DNA of 64,000 nucleotides from Hydra vulgaris (Eukaryota; Cnidaria; Hydrozoa; Anthoathecata; Hydridae). The position numbers and the translations under genes are program-made. Shown one piece after another: positions 43,159 through 55,263 of the stretch. The notes below the pieces were generated by a model. It ran no database searches. It worked only from the letters and a program-made list of their open reading frames with translations, and had not been told where the DNA came from. Every line of letters begins with the position of its first letter. Positions within the stretch are counted from its first letter, which is position 1. The stretch covers positions 42,306,001-42,370,000 of the forward strand of contig NC_088927.1 of assembly GCF_038396675.1 (NCBI RefSeq). Direction: 5' to 3'.

Positions 43159-44490
43159 ATTTAGTAAATGTCTCGTTTTATTCAATAATAGTAATTTTTA
43201 TAGCAGTAATTCCTAAAACGATTGTCTTTTTAGTATTAAGTGTTTAGTTTAGATAGTATCTGTGCACAAGTGTTTGTTACATTATTATTAACTAATTAAC
43301 ATCAACAGTTTTTAAAATGATTTTAAAGAGTGGAGATATAAAATATGCAATCATTTTTTTCTTTTATATAGTTAACTTTAAAAATTGGAGTTCTTATTTT
43401 ATTATTTTTTGAAATTTTTGCTAAAAACATTTTTTTCTAACTGTACTTTGTTTTTTTTTAATTTAACCTTTTTGTTAATTTTTTTAGTAGCTTTTCCATT
43501 TGCAAAGTGATTGTAATCAATTAATTCTTTTAAAATAAATTTAAATCTATTGTGCGTTTGCACATTTAAAAAATGCATTGATTTTATTTAAAATTATTAG
43601 TTTAAAATGGAATACGAATTTATTAATTTTCCATGTATCAAGTTATTTTTATATTTGTTAAGTTCAGTCATTAAGAACTTAGTAACTCTATGTAGAAATT
43701 TAAACAGAGAAAAAACATTCTTCGCGTGATAGAAAGAGTAGCAGAGAGAAAACGAGAATGAAAGATAATTGTTTGCAATTAAATTTTGAATTAATGAGTT
43801 GGATACTTTTATCTATTTTAATTGTGTATAACAAAATGGAAAAAATTAATGACTCTAATAATCACTTTTATAATTTCTTTATATTTTCATTTTTATATTA
43901 TAAATTCGAAATAAAAATATGCTTAATAGTATTAAATTTTTATGAAAAAACTTTTTGACACAATTCACTTGTAACTTTTCTAAAAGCTGAAATGACTTTT
44001 TGATTGATGATTATATAAAAACAATATATATTGCATAAAAAGTTTTTGAATACTTAAGTATTTTTTGTTAAGTTTTAATTATTTTTTATTTAGTATTAAT
44101 TAAAACTAAAAGTTTTAAAATTTAGATCTATAGCTTGATAGCTTTTAGATGAGAAACTTTCTTAGCTAATTCTGGTAGAATAGAAAGTTAGTTAAAAGAA
44201 TTTTCAATATGCTATTTTTGAATTAATTTAAATTTGAGGCTGAGTAAGTTTTGTTAACCACACAATAACAGAAAATAAATTTACGCAATAAATTTAAGAT
44301 TTCATAGATGTAATTTAAGAACTTAAAATTTAAAACTAAAAAAATTTATAATTAAAAAAATTTAAAAAATTTAAAATAGAATTTATAATTGCATATTAGT
44401 AAACCTGTGTTACATTGCTTCCTACCTATGATGATAAATGCTGGATCTTCTTCACTGTACTTGTAGATTTCAGCTAGTGCCTCCTTGATA
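43159..44490. other. AT-rich intronic spacer
   Basis: Part of host intron 2. No coding sequence or element end recognised; the open stretch at 43,758-43,958 has the composition expected by chance. Confidence 0.4.
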
Positions 44491-44499
44491 TGTGATAAC

Positions 44500-46880
44500 T
44501 GGAAGAGTGGCTATGCAACTCTTCCAGTTATCTCCTAATGAGTGTACATCTCTAAAACTTAGTTAATGGTTCTTAGGCCGGCTGGTTGTAAGGTTTCATG
44601 AACTCTGTGGTAGCTCTCAAAAAGGCTGTTTTCATCAACAACTGTAAATTATCAGAATATTAATAGTGGCATGTTGTGCATGGATAGTGTTCTTGTTAAT
44701 GCTTTTATTCTGCATTGTCAAGGCCACATAAGGAGCCCTACATTACCACTTTTTGTTAATTAACGGGACTAAGAAAACATTATGACTCATTGCTTGGGAT
44801 GGCATGCTCTATCTATGAATGAGTCAAGTTGTCTTTAACCCTAATTTATGCCTAAGGTAATCAAAAATATTGAACATAAAAAACAATCCCCACCACCTGT
44901 TTTAATATATCTTTCGTAAATATTCTTGGTCTTTAAAGTAACCTTTCATCGGTTGAATCTTACCTCTTTCAAAATTCATCAAACTTGCTTGCTTTTTGTG
45001 AGACTAATTTGAATTTCTGCATTTCTCAATCTCTTACTATAGCTAACTTTGTAACTCATTTTCCAGACAACCCTAATAACTTACCTTTATTCCTTGATTT
45101 GTGTCTTTTCTCTGACCATGGCTTGCATTCAGTGTATTTTTTTTCTTCCTTAGGTGGTTCTGACCATGCAATGATCTCTACAAATCTTTCATCTTGTACT
45201 TCTTTTTTTGAGCTACCATATCATTGCAATACTTACTACTACCTTAAATCTGACTGGGATTCTTTTCATGATTTTCTTAGTGATGTTCTCCCACTTAACC
45301 TTCTGGATCCAGGCAGTAATGCAAGCTTCTATTCCTTCTTTGTTGGCTCCAAGTCAAGCCTCATTCTATTCCATGGTTTTCACCTTCTTGTACAGCTGCT
45401 ATATCTAATCATAATCATTTTTTTCATCTTATTTGAAAGAACAACTCTTTTAAGAACAAACATCTATTTATTATTGCAAGCAGTTGATATAAAAAGGTGC
45501 TATCTAATGCTAAGCTGATAGTATTATATCTCAGAATTTAGGCTCTAGAAACTTATGAAAATTCTTTAACAGTTTCATTAACAAAGGTAGTTCTAACATT
45601 CTATCACTCATTCATGAGACTGATCTTAATACTTCTCCTAAGGATAAGGCAGAACTACTTGCAAAGAACTTTTCTTCTAATTCAATTCTTAAATCTTATG
45701 GTCATATTCTCTCTGCCAATTAAACAGGTTAACCCCTTGTTATTGTTAGAGTTGCTTGACTTTCAAGCAACTCTAGCTTCCATTGCTAAAGTCATATTTT
45801 AATTAGAGTTTAAATTGAGATATGACCTATAGCTTGTTCAGACAACATTCCTGTTATAGTCTTACAACTCATTTCTTTCTAACTGCTTTATCAAAGTCAT
45901 TCTCGAAGGCTAATACTCTTTTTCATTTCCAGTAATTTCTGGTATACCTCAAGGTTCTATCCTTGGTCTAGTTTAGTTTCTTATCTACATTAATGATCTA
46001 CGTGACAACCTTACATCTAAAGTGACTCTATTTGCAGATGACTCAACTTTACACTACTGTCTTGACAAAAAGTCTTCTCTTTTCGATTGCTTAGAACAGA
46101 CAGCTGATCTTAAATCTGATCTCACTTCTGTAACAAATTGGAGTTTGCAGTGGCTTGTGAATTTTAACTCCAATAAAACTCAGTTATTAACTACAAACAA
46201 CTATTGCAATATTAATGAATTGCAGCCATCTCACTGGTTCCACTTCTTCATGTCTACTTGGATTATTGTTCATTACTGACCTCTCATGGAAACCACTTAT
46301 ACAATTGGTTACTAAATTAGCATCTGCTTCTTGTTATCATGCTCTTCTCTATCATGGTCTATCTCTTCTCTTTATCGTTGCCATTTTCTAACTCTTTATT
46401 CCATTATATACCTTTACAAATCTCTTATTTGCCTCTGTATAAAATACTGTTGTCATATTTGGGCTGATTCTTCTAATAATGCTCTTTTTCTTTCAGACAA
46501 GATCCAAAAACGCATTGTAAATTTAGTTGAACCCATTCTATCTTCCAAGCTTGAGCTTCTCTCCTATCTTCATAAAGTTACATCTCTTTCTCTTTTCTAT
46601 AAATACTATGATGGTCACTGCTCAAAAGAGCTATAATCTCTAGTTATCATCAAGCAAAACTCATTCTTGCTTGAGTTGTTATTTAGCAAAGTCTTATTTT
46701 TTTACTGTATCTCTCCCTGCATGTTCTCAAAACTTTAATTTGTCTAGTTTTTCCCCCTGCACTTCAACCTTTTAGAGCTCTCTCCCATCTTCATGTTTCC
46801 CTGATTTATTCAACCTACAACTTTTCAAGTCTTCTGTCAACTGTTTTCTTGCGCTTTAATAATTTCTTGTAAATTTTGTA
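44500..46880 (+). mobile_element. Near-full-length LINE (CR1/Jockey-like), degenerate
   Basis: The 5' region (GGCCGGCTGGTTGTAAGGTT; GAACTCTGTGGTAGCTCTCA) matches the window-end LINE at 63,880-63,960 in inverse orientation. Endonuclease: LLAFCETNLNF at ~44,980 and the SDH motif in GGSDHAMISTNLSS (45,150). Linker: YYYLKSDWDSFHDFLSDVLP. RT: SGIPQGSILG then a TAG, FLIYINDLRDNL and the catalytic FADDSTLHY (46,031), WLVNFNSNKTQLL and the thumb (KIQKRIVNLVEP). FADD is intact, but frameshifts and stops break every domain, and the RT N-terminal half (AFD box) is lost. It lies inside host intron 2 in the sense direction. Confidence 0.8.
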
Positions 46881-47564
46881 TTTGTAAATTAAAAAAAAAT
46901 AATTTATTTTTGTTTTTATGAATTTTGTGTTTGTGAATTATACTTTTGCATTTGTATATAGAATTAATAAAAAAATCATTAAATTTATGTAAATATGATT
47001 ATCTTTTATGTTTTATCCAAATATAACTAAATGATACATTTCATAGCGAATTTCCTTTTTGATTTTTTTGTTGTTGTTTTCAGTGCACTTAACCAGCAAT
47101 TTAGTTTACTGACAGTATTTTTAATTCCCTTAATAAAAAACATTTATAACTTACTTTAAAGTATATTAATTATTATTATGCAAAGATTTTTGTAACTTTC
47201 CTAACTTAAGATAAAAATCTTATGATAAAAGATTAAAAAAAGTTTTTTGAATAATAACAGTAATTGAAAAAAAAAAACAGTGTGTTAAACATATTAAAAA
47301 ATCTTAACTAGAGAATAACTGACATCAATTAAAAAATGTATTTTAAATTTTGAGTGAATGATGCAGTCTTGCTTCATGACAACGCTTTTATTCACATTTA
47401 AAAAAAAAAACCATTGTTCTCAATCAACTTAATTTATTGCCATGCATACTAATTACGTTTTCTGTGTCTAACATAACACTTTAAATCTGAGCCTGATAGA
47501 TTTTTTTTTACCATGATTTTTTGAACCTTTGAGAATTTTAAACCAATTAGGAATTATATATATA
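46881..47564. other. AT-rich intronic spacer
   Basis: No gene or element recognised between the LINE 3' end and the Tc1 element. Confidence 0.4.
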
Positions 47565-49271
47565 CAGTATGTCAAAAAAGTCTATCACCCCCTGTTGATT
47601 TTTCAATAAAAACAAAATTTTGTATACTTAAATTTAGATTTTTTACCTAAATTTTTTTTTTTATATTGAATTTATATCAAAAAACATTTTTATAACAAGA
47701 AATTATGCTTATACTTAAAACAAAAATTATCCACTAAATTAGAAAAAGTGTATCACCCCCTCATGAACTCTGTGGTAGTTCTCAAAAAAGTGTATCACCC
47801 CCTAATCATTTTTTAACTTTTCTGTTGTTTAAATTAGTAAAATTGCAGAAAATAAGCCAAAAACAATCAAATTTGATTGATAGAAGTTATTCTAACTAAT
47901 TTTTTAGCAAAGTTTGTTTTCTTTTTAGGTTCTTAATAAGAAAATTATGGCAAAAAGATATGAAATTCACGATTCAGTAAAAAAACTGATCCTGGGACAC
48001 TATAAAAGTGGAAAAGGATATTAAACTATTTCTAAAATAGTCCATGTTAAGCCTAATAGTGTTGGAAATATCATTAGAAAATATAAAAAAATGGGTACTG
48101 TTAAAAATTTGCCAAGATAAGGACGCCCAGCTAAGACTACCCAACGCATTGATAGAGAAATTATTCGAAAAGTTAAACAAGATCGAGGACTATCTGCACC
48201 AAAGCTTGCAAAAGATTTACAAACAGATCATGGTATAACTGTAAATCCTCAAACTGTTTGCAATCGCTTGAAAAATCCAGGCTTTGTAGGTAGAGCTGCT
48301 CCAAAAAAGCCTTTTTTGAGTAAAAAAAATCAAAAGAAAAGATTGGCTTGGGCTAAGAAACATTCAAATTGGACTATTGACCAATGGCAAAGAGTTTTAT
48401 GGTCCGATGAAACAAAAATACGTTTGTTTGGTTCTGATGGTATCATACCCAAATGGAGAAAAAATGATGAATGCCTAAATCCTAAATGTATGAGACCAAC
48501 TGTCAAGCATGGGGGAGGTGACATTAAGCTTTATTATAAAATTTCAATATAATATATACTTCTAACTTACTTTTTCCTCTTATCATAGGTCAAATGATGG
48601 TTTGGGGCTCTTTTTCTTGGAGTGGTGTTGGCAAACTCGAATTCATTGACGGAATAATGACAAAGGAGGTTTATACTGACATTCTGAAGCGAAAACTGAG
48701 ATCAAGTGCCAGAAGTGCTGGCTTATCTCGTAATTTTATCTTTTAACAGGATGGAGATCCTAAACACACATCAAAGTTAGCTACTGAGTGGTTAAAGAAA
48801 AACAGTATTAAGATGTTAGATTGGGTTCCTCAGTCACCAGACCTAAATCCGATTGAAAATTTATGGAGTCTTTTTAAAATTAAAGTAGCTGATCAAAAAC
48901 CATCCAGCTTGTCGCAATTAAAGGCAATTCTCATTAAGGAGTGGGAAAAATTTGACATACAATGGCTTAAAAACTTAGTAAATTCAATGCCTAAAAGATG
49001 TCTTGCAGTCATCAAGGCAAAAGGCCCACAAATAGACTATTAATTTTATATTAGCAAAATAATTATTTAAGGGGTGATACACTTTTTTGACTTACACTTT
49101 TTCTAATTTAGTGGATAATTTTTGTTTTAAGTAAAAGAATATTAATTTCTTGTAATAAAAATGTTTTTTGATATAAATTCAATATTAAAAAAAAAAATTT
49201 GGGTCAAAAATCTATATTTAAGCATATAAAAGTTTGTTTTTATTGAAAAACCATCAGGGGGTGACTTTTTT

Positions 49272-49276
<5 letters not shown>
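47565..49276 (+). mobile_element. 1.7-kb Tc1-type transposon with IR/DR ends
   Basis: Starts TA|CAGTATGTCAAAAAAGT and ends ...ACTTTTTTGACATA within (TA)n. Each ~200-bp inverted repeat holds outer and inner direct repeats of GTSTATCACCCC / GGGGTGATACAC (47,571; 47,741; 47,781; 49,069; 49,255), the IR/DR arrangement known from Tc1-like elements such as Sleeping Beauty. The left arm has an additional copy plus a 28-bp piece of LINE sequence (47,761-47,788). The right TA is lost in the adjoining microsatellite. Confidence 0.85.
47947..49043 (+). pseudogene. Tc1 transposase, DD34E, two exons, three stops
   Basis: ATG at 47,947 (MAKRYEIHDSVKKLILGHYK). Exon 47,947-48,517, intron 48,518-48,588 (GAG|GTGACA ... 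ATCATAG|GT), exon 48,589-49,043; spliced frame gives 341 residues, the usual Tc1 length. Paired-type HTH: TISKIVHVKPNSVGNIIRKY and GLSAPKLAKDLQTDHGI. Catalytic residues: VLWSDETKIRLF (Asp 48,406), QDGDPKHTS (Asp 48,750), SPDLNPIENLW (Glu 48,855), with exactly 34 residues between the second and third. Splicing restores the family motif HGGGQMMVWGSFSW. No frameshifts; the only defects are TAA codons at 48,022, 48,118 and 48,744. Nested in host intron 2. Confidence 0.85.

Positions 49277-49354
<78 letters not shown>
49273..49354. repeat. (TA)n microsatellite
   Basis: About 80 bp of TA directly after the Tc1 right terminus, possibly seeded from its TA target duplication. Confidence 0.95.
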
Positions 49355-49356
<2 letters not shown>

Positions 49357-49989
49357 TCACATGTTTTATCTAAAAAGGTCTTCTTATAATTGTTAAGGAT
49401 AGTTAGTTGAAAAGTGCAATTAAAATTGTGTTTAATTTAATAATTATTATTTTTAATATTTATTACAACTTTTCATGTCAACAAGTCAAAACAAATGACC
49501 ACTTCACATTAAAAGATGCCAAAGAGTCAACAAATAGCATTAATCTAGGTAAATTTTGCTGAAAATTTTACATTGTTTGGCTGTGATGGGGATACAGATT
49601 TTATGCTCACATTTTCTTACTTAACTGCCTCCTAGTGTGAATGTTAGTGCCTGCTCAGTTTGAAGACCCCTTGCCATGGATATAAAATCTGCAATTTAAT
49701 CTTTGATTTAATGCAGCACAGTACAATCTTCAATTGTACTGTCTGCATTAAAGCCACACCTTTCTAAAAAAAAACTAATGCTATGGCCTTAAATTTTACA
49801 AAAACAGAATTATAATTTAAAATTGTGGCCATGTGTAATGTGTTCAGACAAAGTGCAGCAGTTAGCAGCACAAAAAGTTTGCCAGCTACCAAACTTAAAA
49901 CTTTATTTTTTAACAAAATGATGACCAGTTTATGAAATAATTTTTATGATGTGGTATTATGGTAACATATTTTTAATAAAGCATAAGTA
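49355..49989. other. Intronic spacer
   Basis: No gene recognised. A partial palindrome AATGCAGCACAGTACAATCT/AATTGTACTGTCTGCATT lies near 49,710-49,755. Confidence 0.4.
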
Positions 49990-50420
49990 GAGTTTATGGT
50001 GTAAACTGAAGTCCGATAAAGAAATACAATATATCAGCTCTTGAAAAAGTTCAAAGAAGAACAACTCGAACAACAAGTCTCTTACATCTAAGTTATGATG
50101 ATTAAATAAGTTTATTATTATAATGATTGAAACTTGTTGGTTAAGAGGAGATACAATGGAGTGCTTCAAAATTGTCCACAGTTTAATACAAGTTAAGTGG
50201 TGTACATCTATGTCAAAAATAATGATGAAACCAATCTGAATACCGAAGAAATCCCATTCGATTAAAAAAGGAATTATTAACAGAATGTTGAGAAAATTTC
50301 ATTCTTAATAGAATAGCCACTGTATGGATTTGTCTTCCCCCATTTATCATGCTATCTACATCAGTGAAAGTAAATGATTAGGCAAATATATTAAAAGCAA
50401 ACATAAAGTCACCGGCTTTT
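49990..50420 (+). mobile_element. LINE 3' ORF2 fragment
   Basis: Plus-strand frames give YISALEKVQRRTTRTTSLLH with LSYDD, then ECFKIVHSLIQVKW, FHS, WPLYGFVFP and SKHKVTGFYWP. The first block matches the post-RT region (E-VQRRAT--LP-LR-LSYEERL) of CR1/Rex1-type LINEs. Frames shift repeatedly; 5' parts absent. Confidence 0.6.
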
Positions 50421-50639
50421 ACTGGCCAATATTGAGTGTGCTTATTACACACTCTTGTTTAACATTATAAACATTAAAGTTTTTGTTATAAATTATTTTA
50501 ATTGTTATTTTGTTAAATTTCAGTAATAAATAGTTATTATTATTAACTGATTACTAATTTACAATCAGAAATCTATTTATTTCGTCATTTTACACATTTT
50601 ACAATGTTATCTATAAATTTAAACAAATATATATAATTA

Positions 50640-51998
50640 CAAGCTGACTGGGGCTAGTAGAAGTCAAAATGACTTATCATCAAGCCCCTTTGTGAAATAC
50701 AAAAAAAATACTATTAAATTTTACATCTTCCAATATTACATAAAAGAGTGAAATTAATAAGTTTAAAAAAAAAAAAAAAAATATTTGGTTAGAAATTTTA
50801 GAAGGTTAAAAAAGAACTTAAAAAAAAGTTAAAAAAAAAACTTAAAGTTAAAAAAAGAAGAAATTTAAGATAAAGTTAAAATATAAAATAACAAATAAAA
50901 AATTACAAATCTGTACATATTCGTATACATATTAAAAACAAACAAAAAAAAAAAAAAAAATTTAATTCGCTTAATATGCATATACATATTCAATACAATA
51001 TCAAAATTAAATAAAGTACATAAAAAATTAAAAATACAAAATTATTTCGATTTTTTTAAAAAAAAATGAGAGAATGTACGTAATGTTTAAATTTAGTAAG
51101 TGTTTTTTTATAGTTCTTTTAAATGTAGCAATAGATTTTATTTTTTTCATATTTTCGTCAAGAACCGAATTCCACAAGCGTGGTCCCCGGCATATAGTCG
51201 AATCAAGAAGTCAGATTTTTTGAGTGATGTTAGTGGGATGTAGTAATTACTCATTGAATGTCTTGTTTCATATTTATGATTAATTCGAGTGAAACTTTTA
51301 AAAAAATATTTTGGAATCATTTCATTTTGAAGTTTAAACATAAATAACAAGTTATGGTATATATTTAGTTTGTATACATTTAGAGCATTTATTTCCTTGA
51401 GTAACGGGTCGGCACTTTCGTATCTACTTGCGCCCAAAACTAATCTACTTGCTTGCTTTTGTTTTGTATAAATAATTTTTAGGAAAGATAAATGATTGTT
51501 TGCCCAGGCAATATTACAATAGTTAATATGACTATGTATAAAAGAAAAGTATAAATTTTTTAAACATAAATTATTTAAAAGATGTTTTGTCTTGTACATA
51601 ATCCCCAGGGTCTTTGAAACTTTGTTCTCGACTAGCTTTATTTGGCTTTTCCAATTTAAATTCTCAGCAAAAATTATTCCTAGTATTTTCATTGAAAAAA
51701 TTTTTTTTATTTTAATATTGTTAATTGTTAGTTCAGGTAATTTGAGTGGATGGTTCTCAGATTTAGATGACTTAGCAAACACAATATATTTCGTTTTTTC
51801 AATATTTAATAAAAGTTTATTTGCTTCAAACCACTCATTAAGATATATTAATTCTGTGTTTACAATATAAAAAATATTTTTTAAATTTGAGTCAGAAAAG
51901 AAAACATTTGTGTTATCAGCAAAAATAATATAATTAAGTATTTTTGAAGACAAATAAATATCATTAATATAAATTAAAAACAGCAGGGGTCCAAGTAT
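50640..51998 (-). mobile_element. 5'-truncated LINE with RT C-terminal half
   Basis: Minus-strand reading from 51,998: LGPLLFLIYINDIYLSSKIL, YIIFADNTNVFFSDSNLKNI, then LNEWFEANKLLLNIEKTKYI, KILGIIFAENLNWKSQIKLV, YFSFIHSHINYCNIAWANNH and KQKQASRLVLGASRYESADP, to the stop at 51,147. Some 280 codons are open without interruption. The catalytic FADD is changed to FADN, which should abolish RT activity. The 3' end (51,146-50,640) is A-rich on the plus strand and ends GACTGGGGCTAGTAGAAGTC, shared with 13,616. It lies antisense in host intron 2. Confidence 0.85.
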
Positions 51999-52307
51999 TT
52001 AAAATTTAAAAGTAGTTCTACTGCTTATAAAGCAAAAATAGGTACAAATTAAAACAAATTAATAAATAAAAACAATAAAACAGTTATAAAAACAAAACAA
52101 AAATTTATTTTATAAGAATAAATTTTTCTCTCTTAAAACTTCTACTTTTTTTGCACTTGTAAAGTATGATTTTTGTAAAGTTTAAATTTTCATCAAATAA
52201 ATATCAAAAATAAACTACACATTATCAATTACAGTTTTATGTAAGTAGAATATAGCACTGCTTGCATAAGTTTAATTTTTTGTAAATAAATTTTAATTTT
52301 TATTTAG

Positions 52308-52416
52308 ATTAATAGCTGCTAATATTGATCAGATTAAAAGTTTACTTTCATTGCTTTGTGCTTATTTGTCAAAATCCTGGAAGTTACAGTGTCTCCTTAA
52401 GTTGAACCTTCTTGAG
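52308..52416 (+). CDS. Exon 3 of plus-strand host gene
   Basis: Acceptor TTTTTATTTAG, donor CTTGAG|GTACTG. With the AA carried from exon 2 it reads KLIAANIDQIKSLLSLLCAY then LSKSWKLQCLLKLNLLE, exiting in phase 0. Leucine-rich helical content continues that of exon 2. The 13.6-kb intron before it holds at least six mobile elements. Confidence 0.65.
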
Positions 52417-53029
52417 GTACTGAAGAATATACACACAAACATATTTATTTATATATATATATGTGTGTGAGTGTATATATTTTTATGGTTAATTTTATTT
52501 TAATTGTAAATTTCAATTTAATATTTTAATTAGTCATGCAAGATAAAAAACTAATTTAAAAATTGGATGTTAATTTAAAAGTTAATTTAAAAATTGGAAG
52601 CAATTTTGAACTAGAACAAATTACTGCAACATTTACTCAATATTATTTTCAAACTTTATTATTTATATTATTTTCTTATTTTAACAAATATTATTTTCTT
52701 ATTTTTGCAAATTTTTCTGTAATCTAATTGCATGGGAATTTGAAAAGTTTAATTCAGTTTAGAGTCCTGTGAAAAGCAAATTGTGAGAAATATAATAGAC
52801 TAAGGTTTGCCTAAAACTTAAGAGATATTTCACAAAATGTTAAAATCTATGGAAGTATAATATAAAAGAATTTTAGTTTTTTTAATTTAAAGAATAAATG
52901 AATTACTTAGCCATAAACGGGCTTGCACTAGAGTTGTTAACCGAAGGATTTTGTAAAATTCTGGGGAAAAAAGTTCTATCAAAAGGATATTGATAACAAG
53001 AAAATTACTTTAAATTATTATAGCTAATT
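52417..53029. other. AT-rich intronic spacer
   Basis: Host intron 3. A short TATA/TGTG run at 52,450-52,475; otherwise nothing recognised. Confidence 0.4.
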
Positions 53030-54041
53030 CAGGCTGGGACAGGAATGGCGTACAGTCAAGCACTATTGCTGACCATGCCAATGTTTTTTTTTTTTGACAA
53101 TGTGACCACAACAGTTTAGATGTTTAGATAATTTTTAAACATTTTAGAAATGCGCTGAAAAAAGAAACGCTAGCTAAACTTAAACTAGGAAGAAAATTAA
53201 AAAAAAAAAAGAAAACTTTTTATGAAAAAGAAAATATAAAAGCACTAAAAATTACTTTTTGTTACATTTTTAACTGTGTTTAAAATAAATTACTTAAAAA
53301 TCTTTAAAAAAATTTTATTAAAAGTTTTGCAATACGTTTTTAACAAATTACTTCTAATGATTGTTTAATAAATGAACAAATTTTATTTAAATTACTAAAA
53401 TGTGTTATATATATTATTTTAAAATTGTATAAACATATTTTTTCCAAAAAGTTGCAAAAAAGAAATTTTTTTAAAAATACCGTAGTCTATTTAAAATAGT
53501 AATTTTTAATCACTTCATGCTTTGATGAAAAAAAAAAGTTTTAAACAGTTCTTTGTATAAATATAAAAAAATAAAAAATAAAGCAATTAAATCATTCCAT
53601 TGCAATGGAAGAGTTAATATAACTTATTCATAATTTAAAGTAACTTAAAAAATTATCTTTCAAAAGGTTTAGAAAGACACGGAAAAATAGTTTCAAACAA
53701 ATTTAATATTTTATGATTAAATTTATCATTAAAAAAAAACATGCTTACATTAAAAGAATTTAAATATAATATTATTTGTTAATTTACTCAAAATATGTTT
53801 ATTTTATACAATCACTAAAATTACTTTTTTATTTTCTTTAAAGCGTAAAATAAAAACTTTAGAAAAGATCAACAATTAAAAGTTATTTATAAACTAGCAA
53901 TTTTTTTTGATAGCATTTAAATTTTTAAAACATCAAAACCGCCGTGGTCAAACTGTTAAGAAAAAATATTATAAGCATGGTCAGTTACAGTGTACGGCTT
54001 GGACAGGAATGGTGTGCGATCACCATTCCTGTCCAAGCCTG
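53030..54041. mobile_element. 1.0-kb non-autonomous element, CAGGCTTGG termini
   Basis: Left end CAGGCTGGGACAGGAATGGC, right end ...CCATTCCTGTCCAAGCCTG; flanked by CTAATT on both sides (53,024-53,029 and 54,042-54,047), a perfect 6-bp duplication. The right end carries an extra internal palindrome (GGACAGGAATGGTG...CACCATTCCTGTCC). No ORF. CAGG termini suggest a hAT-type MITE, though hAT duplications are normally 8 bp. Homologous to the split copy at 38,935-43,158. Confidence 0.75.
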
Positions 54042-54658
54042 CTAATTTATAGCTTATAAAATATTAGCTAAAAAATAGTAAACAATAAATTTTATTTTAT
54101 ATTAGCGTCACTTTTGTTATTTTAATTTTTTTGTTTGTTTTGTTATTGATCTTATCAAAAAAATGAAAAAGCATTAATTATTACAAACTTTAAATGACAT
54201 CTTATAAAGAGTTTATTTTTTTATAATTAAATAAAAAACTTATTCTATGGACATAACTCTATTATTAATTTTTTTAATAGTTGAAATAAAAAATCTTAAT
54301 AACTCATTAATAATTGATTTATTAAATTTGTGTTGTATATCAAATGATAGAGAATTTAAAATACTACGTAGTGGTATAAATTACTCCATTCTGCCAAAAA
54401 TGGATTAGTGCATTTCCCTTGTATACCATGGTATTACAAGTATTTACGCTTGAAGTAATATAGCTGTTGCAATGTCTTTATATTTGTAAGTTTTATTTTG
54501 CAAAAAATAAAAGTTTAAAAAAATAATATTTTATAATAGTTACATCCGCTTTATATAGTTTAACAGATTGTGCGATATCAAAAAAGTGAAAACAGAAATT
54601 AGGTTAGGTTTAATAAAGAAATTAGGTCAAGATTTCCTTAATTCTTTTTGGTCTTGGG

Positions 54659-54901
54659 TTTTTTTTTTTTTTTTTTTGTTATTCACCTCCTCAAGGCCAT
54701 GAAGGCCACTACAGATGAGGAGGCTACTCAATAGTGGTTATAACCCTCTCTCAACTCTATAACTCCGAAACACGAACCTCGACGAACAAGGCCGCTGCGC
54801 GGAGAAACAAGTTGAGCGCGGTACTACCAGGGACGTGGTGGGGATCGAACTCGGAACCTCTCGCTTCTGAAGCGAGCGCTTTACCACTACACCACTACCG
54901 C
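54659..54901 (-). mobile_element. tRNA-derived SINE
   Basis: The minus strand starts GCGGTAGTGGTGTAGTGGTA. It has an A box TGGTGTAGTGG and a B box GTTCGATCC at the right spacing, and an anticodon-like stem CTCGC-TTCAGAA-GCGAG. A ~170-bp GC-rich body (CTCCGCGCAGCGGCCTTGTT; CTCATCTGTAGTGGCCTTCA) follows and it ends in A19. The head would fold as a tRNA with anticodon CAG but lacks a clean acceptor stem, so it is a SINE head, not a functional tRNA. Transcribed by Pol III and mobilised by a LINE in trans (family knowledge). It is antisense in host intron 3. Confidence 0.8.
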
Positions 54902-54937
54902 ATATAAGTTGACATAAGAAATCTGTTTGCCACATTA

Positions 54938-55115
54938 TTAAGTTTATTACCCAATAAAAATTTTTTATTTTTTAAGTTAATAAGTTAATTACCTAATAAA
55001 ATTTTCTTAGGTAATTGAGTTATTAGGTTAATTACCCAATAAAGTTTTTTTTAAGTTACTTACCTAATAAAAAGTACCCTTTATTAAGTTAATTACTGAA
55101 TAAAAAATTTTCATT
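54938..55115 (+). repeat. Degenerate tandem repeat of TTAATTACCTAATAAA
   Basis: About five copies of AAGTTAATTACC(T/C)AATAAA(A) spaced 30-50 bp, one inverted (CTTAGGTAATTGAG). Between the SINE and host exon 4. Confidence 0.7.
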
Positions 55116-55263
55116 GGCAATTTTTTTTTAACAACTTCAAAACTCAGCTAAATGTATTATTTGTTGCTATTGTTTTTTATTTATTTGTTGCTTACTTTTT
55201 TGTCTTATGTTTGACATTTTTTGTATTACTATTATTAGCTATGTATCCATTGAATTTTATTAG

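Noticed and set aside
54840-54901. Functional tRNA gene
   Set aside because: A and B boxes and an anticodon stem are present, but there is no matching acceptor stem and the sequence continues into a SINE body with a poly-A tail.
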